A stretch of DNA of 20,659 nt, taken from assembly GCA_029067025.1 (NCBI GenBank), contig JAIEFH010000288.1:1-20659 (forward strand), given 5' to 3'. Source of the DNA: Oscillospiraceae bacterium (GTDB lineage Bacteria > Bacillota > Clostridia > Oscillospirales > Oscillospiraceae). How positions within the stretch are numbered: position 1 is the first letter of the stretch; the number at the start of each line of letters is the position of its first letter. The notes below the pieces were generated by a model. It was not told the origin of the DNA. It was given only the letters and a program-made list of their open reading frames with translations, and made no database searches. A program made the position numbers and the translations under genes. Positions 1 through 7,192 of the stretch are shown in pieces.

Positions 1-346
1 CCTGCGCCCCGCCGTCCCCCGGTTCCGCCTCCACCGTCTCCCGGAGGATGACGGTTTTCTCAGCCGGCCGGGCGGCCAGATACCGCCCCACGATCTCCTC
101 CACCACGCGTATCTGCTCCGGGGTGAGTTCCCGGGGCTCCCGGGCCTCGTCCTCCTGGCCCAGCAGCCAGTCGATGGACACGGAAAACTCTCGGCTCAGG
201 TTCACCAGCTTTTCGATCTCCGGCAGGGCGGCGTCCGACTCCCATTTATAGACCGTCTGCCGGGATACCCCAAGCCGCTCCCCCAGCCCCTCCTGGGAGA
301 TGCCCAGCTCCTTGCGCTTCTGGGCAATCCGTTGTCCCACAGTCAT
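1..346 (-). CDS. Xre-family HTH transcriptional regulator (3' part outside window)
   Basis: Visible are 115 N-terminal residues of a Cro/C1-type DNA-binding protein. It opens MTVGQRIAQKRKELGISQ, and the helix-turn-helix (about residues 6 to 60) continues with GLGERLGVSRQTVYKWESD and a PEIEKLVNLSREFSVSIDWLL segment ending in the family's usual LLG. The rest is a Pro/Glu-rich linker (residues 70 to 115) that runs off the left edge, so any C-terminal domain is unseen. The start is ATG at 344-346, with a strong AAGGAGG site just upstream (complement 355-361). An extended -10 lies a few bases further up, so the leader is very short, as in many self-regulated Xre genes. The target genes cannot be read from the window. 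Confidence 0.85.
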   Translation of the reverse strand, partial: MTVGQRIAQKRKELGISQEGLGERLGVSRQTVYKWESDAALPEIEKLVNLSREFSVSIDWLLGQEDEAREPRELTPEQIRVVEEIVGRYLAARPAEKTVILRETVEAEPGDGGAQ

Positions 347-370
347 GGGCTCCACCTCCTTCGTGGCCCT

Positions 371-376
371 ATCATA
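371..376 (-). promoter_or_regulatory. Extended -10 promoter of the Xre gene
   Basis: The minus strand reads TGCTATGAT, an extended -10 (TG-n-TATGAT), about 25 bases upstream of the start codon. No good -35 lies 17 bases further up. A TTGACA at about 428-433 is too far away to pair with it. The rest of 347-479 shows no gene. Confidence 0.4.
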
Positions 377-479
377 GCACAGTTTTCCCCTATGAGGCCA
401 CCAATCCGGGGTTATTTTTTTGTCAACCGGGGGTTTACATCCCCATCACTTTGTAGTCTTTTGGGCCGCTTGCACCCCC

Positions 480-1115
480 TCATCCGCAGTATCCTTTCAG
501 CTCGTCTAAAAATTCCCGGTATTCCTCCTCAGACCAGTAAAAGGTCAGCTCATCCTCCGTAAATTCCGTCGGGCTGTACCGCATAAAGTCTGCGCCAATA
601 TCATAGCCGAACCTTTTCAATACAGCTTCCGCGAATTCCCGGAAAAACATTCCAATCCCAGTAATGACGTTTCCGTCCTCCACGATTCCCCGGTGTATAA
701 AATTCTCCTGTTCAACAAATTGGAATACCTCGGCCATCTGCATAAAATAGCCCGACGTGAACCTTTTCCCGTCCAAAACCCCCGCCTTCGACAGCAATAC
801 GGGGGAGGAGGATATGGCCGCAAATACGACATCCGAACCGGCCCCAGCCCGTAGAAACTCAATCAGCTTCTCGTCGAACAGCGCGGGCAGCGGATTGATC
901 GTCCCCGGCAGGATGACGCAGTCATAGTCCGTGATCTTTGCGTCGGCGGTCGTTTTGGTGGGCAGAACCCGCAAGCCCTCTTCACTCCGATACTCCCTGT
1001 TTTCGGTTGCGATGAAATCAATCGTCTCGCCAAACCAAACCGTCAGGGCCGAGGTAAGGCAGGTGATCTCCTGCAGGGAAAAGTCAGGATACAGCATTAC
1101 CGCAAATTTTCGCAT
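480..1115 (-). CDS. DJ-1/PfpI-family protein lacking the nucleophilic cysteine
   Basis: A 211-residue cytoplasmic protein of the DJ-1/PfpI (class I glutamine amidotransferase-like) fold. It starts MRKFAVMLYPDFSLQEIT, with the family's acidic residue in the first loop, and has the YDCVILPG strand-turn near residues 63-70. At the nucleophile elbow, where DJ-1 and PfpI carry Cys (typically A-I-C-x-G/S-P), this protein reads FAAISSSPVLLSKAGVL, so the Cys is Ser. Protease or deglycase chemistry is therefore doubtful. Ligand binding or regulation is possible; this is inference. The start is ATG with AAAGGAGG 8 bases upstream. The gene begins 14 bases after the stop of the ABC-F gene, so the two are probably co-transcribed and share the antibiotic-type leader. 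No clear terminator follows. Confidence 0.8.
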   Translation of the reverse strand: MRKFAVMLYPDFSLQEITCLTSALTVWFGETIDFIATENREYRSEEGLRVLPTKTTADAKITDYDCVILPGTINPLPALFDEKLIEFLRAGAGSDVVFAAISSSPVLLSKAGVLDGKRFTSGYFMQMAEVFQFVEQENFIHRGIVEDGNVITGIGMFFREFAEAVLKRFGYDIGADFMRYSPTEFTEDELTFYWSEEEYREFLDELKGYCG

Positions 1116-1129
1116 TTCATGTTCCTCCT

Positions 1130-2662
1130 TTAACGTTCAGACAGACCGTTTTCGGTCAGCTCCAGCACCCGGGTGCACACCTGTTCCAAATACAGCCTGT
1201 CATGGGACACACTGATGATAACTCCAGGGAAATCCGCCAGCACCCGCCGGATCACCGGCGCGGACAGGGGCGAGAAGTTCCGGGTGGGCTCGTCCAGCAC
1301 CAGCACGTTGGCCCCGTTCAGCACCATGGCCAGGAACAGCAGCTTGGCCCGCTGGCCCCCGGACAGCCCCGCCGCGGGGTGCTCCATCTCCTCCGCCTTG
1401 TACTTCATGTTCCCCAGCAGGGTGCGGGCCCTTGTCACGTCCTCCCGGTGGCCGGAGGGGGCCAGCAGTTCCACCGGCGTCTTGTCCCCCAGCAGCAGGT
1501 CGCCGTAGTCCTGAGGCATATAGGCCGCCCGCAGGTCGGCCCGGGGCAGCAGCTCCTCCGCCACAAGCTTCAGCAGGGTGGATTTACCCACGCCGTTGGC
1601 CCCCACGATGCCCACCCGCGACCGCCCGGTGACCCACAGGCGCACATCACGGGCCAGCACCCGCTCCCCGGCCCTCAGTTCGGGCAGATCCAGCCGCAGC
1701 ACCGTCTTGCCCGCCGGGAAGGCGGATTTCCCCTCATCAAAGGCGGTGAGGATGGCCTCCTCCCACTCAGGGCTCGCGGTCATGTTCTCCTTCTCCCGCT
1801 CAAACCGGCGGCCAATGGACTGTACCGCGTGCATCTTCTTTTTCAACAGCCGTCCGCCGTGGGGATCCTGTCGGGAGATGGTGGCCTGCTGGTGGTCCAC
1901 CTTGTCCCGGATTTTTCGGTATTTCTCCATCTTTGCGTCGAAATCCGCCCGTTCTTTTCGCGCCATCTGCTCCTGGTGGGCAAAACCCGCCTGACGCTGT
2001 TCCACGTACTGTTCATACCCCATCCGGGACACCGTGCACCGGGACACGGTGCGCCGCCGCAGCCGCTCCAGATGGATGATGACGTTGGCGGTGTTGGCCA
2101 GCAGCGTCTCGTCGTGGGAGATATAGAGTACCGGCACCCGGCACTCCAGCAGGAAGCCCTCCAGCCATTCCAGGGTGGCCAAGTCCAGGTCGTTGGACGG
2201 CTCATCCAACAGCAGCACGTCGGGGCTGTCCAGCAGCAGCAGGGCCAGCCGCAGCTTCACCCGCTCCCCGCCGGACAGGGTGGACATGGGCCTCCCGTCC
2301 CAGAACAGGTCGGCACCCAGCCCCACCTGCCGGGCGGCCCGGTCCAGGGCCTTGGGGTCGGCGTCCGTAAAGGCAGGGGAGGATTGGCAGAACTCCCACA
2401 CGGGCAGGGCTAGCTCGTCCGGAGTCAGCTCCTGGGCCAGATAGCCCTTCCGCAGCCCCTTATCCACGATCTCCCCCGTCCACTCCACGTAGGGTGCCAC
2501 CAGGACAGGGTCATACAGCAGCTTAAGGACGGTGGACTTGCCGTTGCCCTCCTCGCCGATGAGGGCCGCCCGGTCGCCGGGTGAGAGCACAAAGGACAGC
2601 CCTTCCACCAGGGTGGTCAGGTCCTTTTTATGGGTGACGGTGAGGTCTTTCACCTGTAACAT
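1130..2662 (-). CDS. ABC-F family ATPase (ribosome-protection type)
   Basis: A 510-residue soluble protein with two ATP-binding cassettes and no membrane segment, as in ABC-F proteins that act on the ribosome. Cassette 1 has Walker A GEEGNGKST (about residues 36-44), signature LSGGE (about 131) and Walker B with LDEPSNDLD. An Arg/Lys/Glu-rich interdomain linker follows (about 200-290). Cassette 2 has Walker A GANGVGKST (about 352), LSGGQ (about 434) and an unusual Walker B/D-loop, LDEPTRNFSPLS, instead of LDEPTNHLD. There is no long C-terminal extension. ATG at 2662 is preferred: AAGGAG lies 9 bases upstream of it but only 3 bases from the alternative ATG at 2668. Many family members confer resistance to lincosamides, streptogramins, pleuromutilins or related drugs; the leader described here fits that role. 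The actual drug, or a housekeeping role, cannot be read from sequence. Confidence 0.88.
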   Translation of the reverse strand: MLQVKDLTVTHKKDLTTLVEGLSFVLSPGDRAALIGEEGNGKSTVLKLLYDPVLVAPYVEWTGEIVDKGLRKGYLAQELTPDELALPVWEFCQSSPAFTDADPKALDRAARQVGLGADLFWDGRPMSTLSGGERVKLRLALLLLDSPDVLLLDEPSNDLDLATLEWLEGFLLECRVPVLYISHDETLLANTANVIIHLERLRRRTVSRCTVSRMGYEQYVEQRQAGFAHQEQMARKERADFDAKMEKYRKIRDKVDHQQATISRQDPHGGRLLKKKMHAVQSIGRRFEREKENMTASPEWEEAILTAFDEGKSAFPAGKTVLRLDLPELRAGERVLARDVRLWVTGRSRVGIVGANGVGKSTLLKLVAEELLPRADLRAAYMPQDYGDLLLGDKTPVELLAPSGHREDVTRARTLLGNMKYKAEEMEHPAAGLSGGQRAKLLFLAMVLNGANVLVLDEPTRNFSPLSAPVIRRVLADFPGVIISVSHDRLYLEQVCTRVLELTENGLSER

Positions 2663-2684
2663 ACGCATCCGCTCCTTTTCGCAT

Positions 2685-2718
2685 AAAAAATCCGTCTTTC
2701 ATGGCAGAAAGACGGATT
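2685..2718 (-). terminator. Intrinsic terminator in the ABC-F leader (attenuator)
   Basis: A perfect 12-bp stem, AATCCGTCTTTC / GAAAGACGGATT, with a 6-base loop is followed on the minus strand by TTTTTT. It lies immediately upstream of the ABC-F ribosome-binding site, so if it forms, the gene is not transcribed. Confidence 0.8.
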
Positions 2719-2845
2719 ACATGACGAAAAGGCAGGGACGTGACAATACGTCCCCGGTCAAGCAAGCCGCCCTTCGCGCCATGAAAACCCAGGCCCATAA
2801 AATCAACATGGGCCCCAACTCATTGTTCATAGCTTGAAGTTCGAC

Positions 2846-2857
2846 TTACTTGCGCAT
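2846..2857 (-). CDS. Three-codon leader peptide Met-Arg-Lys
   Basis: ATG CGC AAG TAA on the minus strand. It is preceded by AAAGGGTG, a reasonable Shine-Dalgarno sequence, with 5 bases of spacing. It lies in the ABC-F leader, about 75 bases after the predicted transcription start and about 130 bases before the terminator. Very short upstream ORFs that sense drug-stalled ribosomes are known ahead of ABC-F resistance genes. Translation of this one is inference. Confidence 0.5.
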   Translation of the reverse strand: MRK

Positions 2858-2936
2858 CTTTTCACCCTTTTCGGTTTTTTCTAAGTGCCTTTGTTCTCCC
2901 CGCCCGAAGGGGGAAAACAAATTACATCTGCAGATT

Positions 2937-2965
2937 AGTATATCAGGGTTGGGGCCGCGTGTCAA
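2937..2965 (-). promoter_or_regulatory. Sigma-A-type promoter of the ABC-F/DJ-1 transcription unit
   Basis: TTGACA (complement 2960-2965), a 17-base spacer, then TATACT (complement 2937-2942). The -35 is a consensus match and the -10 differs from consensus at one base. Transcription should begin near 2930. Such a strong promoter fits control by attenuation further downstream. Confidence 0.8.
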
Positions 2966-3045
2966 CTGCCAGCCTTCAAACATCCCTTTTCAGTTTAAGT
3001 GTTGGTAATGCTTGAATTTGGAAATCCTTTGTCAAAATGACAAAA

Positions 3046-3076
3046 TGGGCAGTTGCCCTCAAAGGACAACAGCCCA
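3046..3076 (-). terminator. Terminator of the ketopantoate-reductase-like gene
   Basis: On the minus strand TGGGC-t-GTTGTCCT pairs with AGGGCAAC-t-GCCCA around a 3-base loop, followed by TTTTGTCATTTTG. It sits 18 bases after the stop codon and separates this gene from the ABC-F promoter. Confidence 0.6.
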
Positions 3077-3094
3077 ATAACCTATAAGTTTGGT

Positions 3095-3973
3095 TTAATC
3101 ATTGCTTTTCATATATTGATAAAACTGCGTATGCAAACGTCTCATTTCATCAGGGGCATTTATGGAGTGCTGATACATAAATACATTTCCAAAGTTGCTT
3201 CTAAAAGCTATAATAAGTCCAATTTTAAGTATAAAAATGGGGGAATAGCGGAAGATATTCATTTTCTTTGGTGAAAGAGCTATTCCTGAATCATGGAGTA
3301 AATTAAAATTTCGTTTCATTCGCTTTGCGGTTTTAGTCATTATCTCGCGTTCCCGCCATACCTCTTTTGGCTCTTGGGCTTCATAATAGGCATCCGCAAT
3401 TGGGACAACCATTGCAAGGTGGCACAACTGCCACTGGTGCATATCTTTCACAATCTGGTATGGTATTTCTGCTTCTTTTAATAACTCCGCTAACCTTAAC
3501 AAACGTTTTGTTTGACTGCCATCAATTTCAGAAAATGTGGTAGGCTGAATCACGCGTGGCGTAAGAGCCGCTTTTAGCATGCCGTTTTCAAAACTCCCGC
3601 CTGCGCCAGGAAATGCAGGGATGATGCGTCCTTTCCCACAAAGCTCTTCCCAGTTGCTATATGGTTCAAGTGTATTTACCATAGTAACGATATTAGGGCT
3701 GGTATTCAAACGTAGTTCCTTTAACGCTGTATGTACTTGATTCTCTTTTACTGTCAAAAAAATAAAATCATATTTATCATCTTCTTTCAGGAAGTCGATA
3801 ATTTTTACTTGTGCTTTATATGTTTTGCCTTTTATTTCATATAGTAAACCGTTTTTTCTGAATGTCTCAAGTCTTTTCCCTCTCGCAAATAAAGTAGTGT
3901 CATATCCTGCTTGACCGAATAAAGCTGCATACAGGCAACCAATTACACCGGCACCATAGATTAGTAATCTCAT
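3095..3973 (-). CDS. Ketopantoate reductase-like (PanE/ApbA family) protein
   Basis: A 292-residue protein with an N-terminal Rossmann fold: MRLLIYGAGVIGCLYA carries the GxGxxG NAD(P)-binding loop, followed by an ApbA-type strand at TLFARGKR. Length fits the family. The central helix that in PanE carries the catalytic Lys reads MHQWQLCHLAMVV here, with Gln at about residue 182 in the expected Lys position. Pantothenate synthesis is therefore not assured; it may be a paralogue on another 2-oxo acid, or have a different role. Base composition is clearly AT-richer than the genes on either side, and it has its own promoter and terminator, so it reads as a separately acquired single-gene unit. Start ATG; GGAG lies 10 bases upstream. 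Confidence 0.75.
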   Translation of the reverse strand: MRLLIYGAGVIGCLYAALFGQAGYDTTLFARGKRLETFRKNGLLYEIKGKTYKAQVKIIDFLKEDDKYDFIFLTVKENQVHTALKELRLNTSPNIVTMVNTLEPYSNWEELCGKGRIIPAFPGAGGSFENGMLKAALTPRVIQPTTFSEIDGSQTKRLLRLAELLKEAEIPYQIVKDMHQWQLCHLAMVVPIADAYYEAQEPKEVWREREIMTKTAKRMKRNFNLLHDSGIALSPKKMNIFRYSPIFILKIGLIIAFRSNFGNVFMYQHSINAPDEMRRLHTQFYQYMKSND

Positions 3974-4012
3974 ACGATAACCACTCCATCTGATTCTGAT
4001 TTACCGTTTTTT

Positions 4013-4041
4013 ATTTTACCATATCATCATACCTACAGCAA
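4013..4041 (-). promoter_or_regulatory. Promoter of the PanE-like gene
   Basis: TTGCTG (complement 4036-4041), a 17-base spacer, TAAAAT (complement 4013-4018), about 40 bases ahead of the start codon. Confidence 0.55.
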
Positions 4042-4099
4042 TGGCGTTGGTGAAATCGCCGGAGTTTTAATCAGCAACACTTTTCTCGAAAAGGGATCC

Positions 4100-5374
4100 T
4101 CACACCTCCCGGTTGTAGATGGCGGCCACCGCCTTCCGCCCCCGGAACATGAACAGCCACACCGCGAAGAAGGTCATGCCGCTGAGCAGCAGGCACACCC
4201 GCCGCTCGGGCATGATCTCGGCCAGGCTGCCCGCCAGCAGGGTGCCGATGACGCCCCCCAGGGAGGTGAGCATCTGGAAGGTGCCGTTGAACCGGGCCCG
4301 CTTGGTGTCCGGGATGTAGGACTGGGTGGCGGCGATGCGGATGTTGTAGGAGGTAATGCCCAGCAAGCCATAGGTAAAGAAGGCGATGGCCATAAGGGGG
4401 ATGGGCAGATACAGCACGGTCCCCTCCAGTACCTCCACCACCAGATACACCACAATGGCGATGGTAAACTTTTTCTCCGTGGGAAATTTGACCTTATAGT
4501 GGATCAATCCGCCTAAAAACCGCCCCGCCACCGCAAAGTTGGACACGATGGTGTACATCGTCACCGCGGCCAGCGGCCACGCGGCAAAGAGGGCGGCGTT
4601 GCTGCGGAAAAAGGGCAGATGGAGGCTGTTCCCCCCATTTCCCGAGATGCCGGACACCATGAAGTACAGCGTGATGACCAGCAGGCCCCGCTCCCCTCTG
4701 ATGTAGTCCAGTCCCTCCTTCAGATCCCGGCCAAACCGCTTCCAGGTGCCCAGACCGTCCGCCGGGGGAGCCTTGTCCATATGGGTCTCCTGATAGCGGA
4801 TGGTGCGCTCAAAGCAGGCGGCAATGAAGAAGCACAGGGCGTTGAACGCAAACAGGGGCGTGACGCTGCCCAGCCGGTCATAGACCAGGGCGGCCACAGG
4901 GGTGGACATGGCCGCCAGCGGCCAGAGTATACTGGAGATGGAGTAGGCCTTGGAGTAGTTCCCCTCGGTGATGAGGTTGGGGTAGAAGCTGTCGTAGGCC
5001 ACCATATACACCCCGTTGATGGCTCCCACCAGCAAGCAGCCCCCCAGCAGCAGCGGGTAGCTGAACCACCCGGCCCGCAGCAGCAGGAACAGGCCAAAAT
5101 ACAGCGCCGCGGACAGGAAGTCCAGCCGGTAGATCACCTTTTTCCGGCTCATGCGGTCTAAGTACGGCCCCGCCAGGATGGGGCACACCAGCATGGGCAG
5201 CTGGTAGCACACGATAAACAGGGAATAGAGGAAGGTGGAGCCGGTGTAGTGCAGCACCATGATGCTCAGCGCGAAGCCGGACAGGGCGTTGCCGATCATG
5301 GACACCACGCTGCCCAGCGTGATGATGGTGAAGTCCCGGGTCCACAGGCCCTGCGTTGGTTTGACTGGTTCCAT
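4100..5374 (-). CDS. MFS transporter, EntS/MFS_3-like
   Basis: A 424-residue integral membrane protein with alternating hydrophobic helices consistent with about 12 spans. The first loop carries the MFS signature in the form GPYLDRMSRKKVIYRLD (about residues 68-84), preceded by a helix rich in small residues (GSVVSMIGNALSGFALSIM). A second cluster of helices starts near residue 225 after a hydrophilic central loop. The pattern resembles the drug/siderophore exporter branch (MFS_3); the substrate is unknown. Start ATG with AAAGGAG close upstream. It begins 70 bases after the epimerase gene on the same strand, with no promoter or terminator seen between them, so the two may be co-transcribed. 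A small 6-bp stem after the stop (near 4085) is too weak to call a terminator. Confidence 0.85.
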   Translation of the reverse strand: MEPVKPTQGLWTRDFTIITLGSVVSMIGNALSGFALSIMVLHYTGSTFLYSLFIVCYQLPMLVCPILAGPYLDRMSRKKVIYRLDFLSAALYFGLFLLLRAGWFSYPLLLGGCLLVGAINGVYMVAYDSFYPNLITEGNYSKAYSISSILWPLAAMSTPVAALVYDRLGSVTPLFAFNALCFFIAACFERTIRYQETHMDKAPPADGLGTWKRFGRDLKEGLDYIRGERGLLVITLYFMVSGISGNGGNSLHLPFFRSNAALFAAWPLAAVTMYTIVSNFAVAGRFLGGLIHYKVKFPTEKKFTIAIVVYLVVEVLEGTVLYLPIPLMAIAFFTYGLLGITSYNIRIAATQSYIPDTKRARFNGTFQMLTSLGGVIGTLLAGSLAEIMPERRVCLLLSGMTFFAVWLFMFRGRKAVAAIYNREV

Positions 5375-5444
5375 AACGCTCCTTTCTCACGGGTGATCCA
5401 TCCGCAGCTAAGCAAACCCGTCCGGGTATGCTTGGGGAATTGGT

Positions 5445-6347
5445 TCAGGCCAAATTGGCGTCGATGTACTGGAGATAGGGCTTCCTGTTTACCTCTCCGG
5501 GGTGGGCCAGATACCACGCGAAGGATTCCCGCAGCCCCTCCTCCAGCGGCTTTGTGTCCGGCATCAGCCTCTCCTGGGCCGCCACGTCAAGGCAGTACTC
5601 GTAGTCATAAAAGCTGAAATAATTTCTCTGCTCAATTCCACTGTCCACCCGCGCGAACTCTGCCCGTTTCCCGGCGGCCTGATAGCACAGGGCCGCCCAG
5701 TCGCGGACAGACACCGTCTCCTTATTCCCCACATTGAATATGTGCTGGGCCGGCTTTTGCTCCAGTATGATGTCCATGAACCGGCACAAATCGTCCACAT
5801 GGAAAAACTGGAGCCTCATCTCCCCCTCCTGGGGTAAGTAAAATGTTCTGTCCTTCAGCGCGCATTCGAACACAAACGCCTCCCGGTACAGGTTATTCAT
5901 GGGCCCATAAAGGTATGGCGGGCGGAGGATGTAGGCGTTGGGGGCCCGTTCCATCAGGGCCCGCTCCGCTTCTATTTTGTTGGTTCCATAAACCCCCCAG
6001 ATTTGGTTCGCGCCCAGCTCCGTGTCCTCCCGGAAGGGCTGGGGGCAGTACTCCGGGTACACGGCGCTGGAGCTGATCAAAATATAGTCGTCAAAGCCTC
6101 CTACCGCGTCCAGCAGTCCGTTGACATCGGCCGCGGTGTAGGCTGTGATGTCAAAAATCACGTCAAAATGATGTTGGCGCAGTTGGCCGCCCAGGCTGTG
6201 CCTGTCCGCCTCGATCAGCGTGACGCCCTCCGGCTGCGCCCTGCTGTTCCGATTCAGCACAAATACGCGGTATCCCTTTTTGACATAGTACTCCGCCGCG
6301 TAGCGGCTGGCAAACACGGTTCCCCCGGTAATCAGCACCGTTTTCAT
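5445..6347 (-). CDS. NAD-dependent epimerase/dehydratase family protein
   Basis: A 300-residue extended short-chain dehydrogenase/reductase. It starts MKTVLITGGTVFASRYAAEY, a nucleotide-binding loop (TGGTxFxSRY) resembling the atypical NAD-dependent reductase/RNA-binding branch rather than the usual TGGxGFIG. The catalytic core is visible as ISSSAVYPE (Ser) and YGTNKIEAE (YxxxK), about residues 108 to 142. The C-terminal half has the FNVGN and FFHVDDL strands typical of sugar-nucleotide enzymes. Substrate unknown. ATG at 6347 is chosen because GGAGGAAACGACA precedes it; an in-frame extension to 6404 has no ribosome site. A good promoter lies about 50 bases upstream, and the MFS gene follows. 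Confidence 0.82.
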   Translation of the reverse strand: MKTVLITGGTVFASRYAAEYYVKKGYRVFVLNRNSRAQPEGVTLIEADRHSLGGQLRQHHFDVIFDITAYTAADVNGLLDAVGGFDDYILISSSAVYPEYCPQPFREDTELGANQIWGVYGTNKIEAERALMERAPNAYILRPPYLYGPMNNLYREAFVFECALKDRTFYLPQEGEMRLQFFHVDDLCRFMDIILEQKPAQHIFNVGNKETVSVRDWAALCYQAAGKRAEFARVDSGIEQRNYFSFYDYEYCLDVAAQERLMPDTKPLEEGLRESFAWYLAHPGEVNRKPYLQYIDANLA

Positions 6348-6394
6348 TGTCGTTTCCTCCGTCCATTCTTGATCTATCGCTGACCGTAGTCTCC

Positions 6395-6423
6395 ATTCTA
6401 GCACAGGCCATGGCCCGATTCAA
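6395..6423 (-). promoter_or_regulatory. Promoter of the epimerase/MFS unit
   Basis: TTGAAT (complement 6418-6423), a 17-base spacer ending in TGTGC, then TAGAAT (complement 6395-6400), giving an extended -10 (TG-n). Transcription should start about 40 bases before the epimerase ATG. Confidence 0.6.
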
Positions 6424-6459
6424 GACATCCCGACGAAATTGACACATCTGCCATGCCGC

Positions 6460-7125
6460 TCACAGGGGCGCGTTCGGCTCCGCCCCGTCGTTTGGGCGGA
6501 AGGCGGGCACCGCCTGGGGCCGCCGGGCATAGTCCGCCAACCCGGCCAGGGCGTCCTCCCCCTGGAGGGCAACTGTCCCGTCCCCCTCCTCCACCTGGAG
6601 GGAGAAACCCTCCCGGTCGGCTTGGAACAGGGCCGCGCCGGGGATCGGGCGGTCCGCCACCTCGTATCCCATCCGCTCCAGCGCAAGGGTGAGGGCCGCG
6701 GGGCCGCAGGCGCACACCGTCCCCAGCCCCCCTTGGTACTTTCCCGCCCGATGGGCCGCCCAGGCGCAGTCCGCCCCGACCAGCAGATCCCATTCCCCCG
6801 TGCAGGGTTTGGCCGCCCCATCCGTCTCCACGGGAGTCAGGCGCTTGCCCTGTCCGTCCATGAGGAACAGCTCCACCTGCTCGCCCTCCTGCCGGACGAA
6901 CAGGGAGGCGGGAAATCCATAGTACTCCGCCAGCCACGCTCCGCAGGCGGCGCAGCCGCCGTCGTGGAATTTCGCCTCGCCTCCGGCCAGGGCCACGCCG
7001 CAGCCCGCCGCCCGGGCCAGCGCCTTTGCCAGCTCCCCGCCGCCGCTGCCGATGGCCACCGTGCCCAGTCCGCCCAGCCGCAGGCCCAGCTCGTAAAATT
7101 CCCGTCCCAGCTTCCTTCGATCCAT
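6460..7125 (-). CDS. Uncharacterised 221-residue protein
   Basis: I do not recognise the family with confidence. It starts MDRRKLGREFYELGLRLGG and continues with GTVAIGSGGGELAKALAR, a Gly-rich turn that could bind phosphate. A segment with FHDGGCAACGAWLAEYYGF (about residues 53-71) carries a CxxC. There is another Cys-rich stretch (TVCACGPAALTLALERMGY, about 136-154) and an acidic C-terminus. The layout vaguely recalls the N-terminal part of phosphohexomutase-type proteins, but no catalytic Ser loop is evident. No signal peptide or membrane span is seen. Start ATG with TTGGAGGG upstream. It begins 67 bases after the WYL regulator gene on the same strand, with no promoter seen between, so it is probably in that operon and might be linked to what the regulator senses. 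Confidence 0.6.
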   Translation of the reverse strand: MDRRKLGREFYELGLRLGGLGTVAIGSGGGELAKALARAAGCGVALAGGEAKFHDGGCAACGAWLAEYYGFPASLFVRQEGEQVELFLMDGQGKRLTPVETDGAAKPCTGEWDLLVGADCAWAAHRAGKYQGGLGTVCACGPAALTLALERMGYEVADRPIPGAALFQADREGFSLQVEEGDGTVALQGEDALAGLADYARRPQAVPAFRPNDGAEPNAPL

Positions 7126-7192
7126 GGGATTCCCTCCAATTCGGGGCGGTCACGTCCCCGTTTTTGGAAAGTCTCCCCACTTTTCGGTCGGC

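Larger units (their letters stand above)
2669..2930 (-). ncRNA. ABC-F 5' leader RNA with attenuator architecture
   Basis: About 260 bases lie between the promoter and the ABC-F start. In transcript order there is a hairpin at 2918-2893 (9 pairs, one G-U), the 3-codon upstream ORF at 2857-2846, a hairpin at 2814-2792 (GGCCCAT/ATGGGCC), a hairpin at 2754-2735 (GGGACGT/ACGTCCC) and the intrinsic terminator at 2718-2685, ending 5 bases before the ABC-F ribosome site. This succession is the layout of ribosome-mediated attenuators known ahead of ABC-F and erm genes. One possible antiterminator pairing is GACGTATT (in the 2754-2735 hairpin) with AATCCGTC of the terminator's 5' arm, which matches except for one base; this is speculative. 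No other gene is seen in 2669-3045. Confidence 0.65.

Noticed and set aside
428..433. TTGACA on the minus strand upstream of the first Xre gene.
   Set aside because: It lies about 50 bases before the extended -10, far beyond the normal 16 to 18 base spacing, and no other -10 fits.
1202..2413. A 403-codon plus-strand ORF.
   Set aside because: It is antisense to the ABC-F gene, rich in Gly, Gln, His and Pro as expected from a GC-rich shadow frame, with no ribosome site or motif.
6398..7180. A 260-codon minus-strand ORF overlapping the 221-residue gene in another frame.
   Set aside because: It is Gly/Arg/Pro-rich without motifs. The frame at 6460-7125 has the ribosome site and a protein-like composition.
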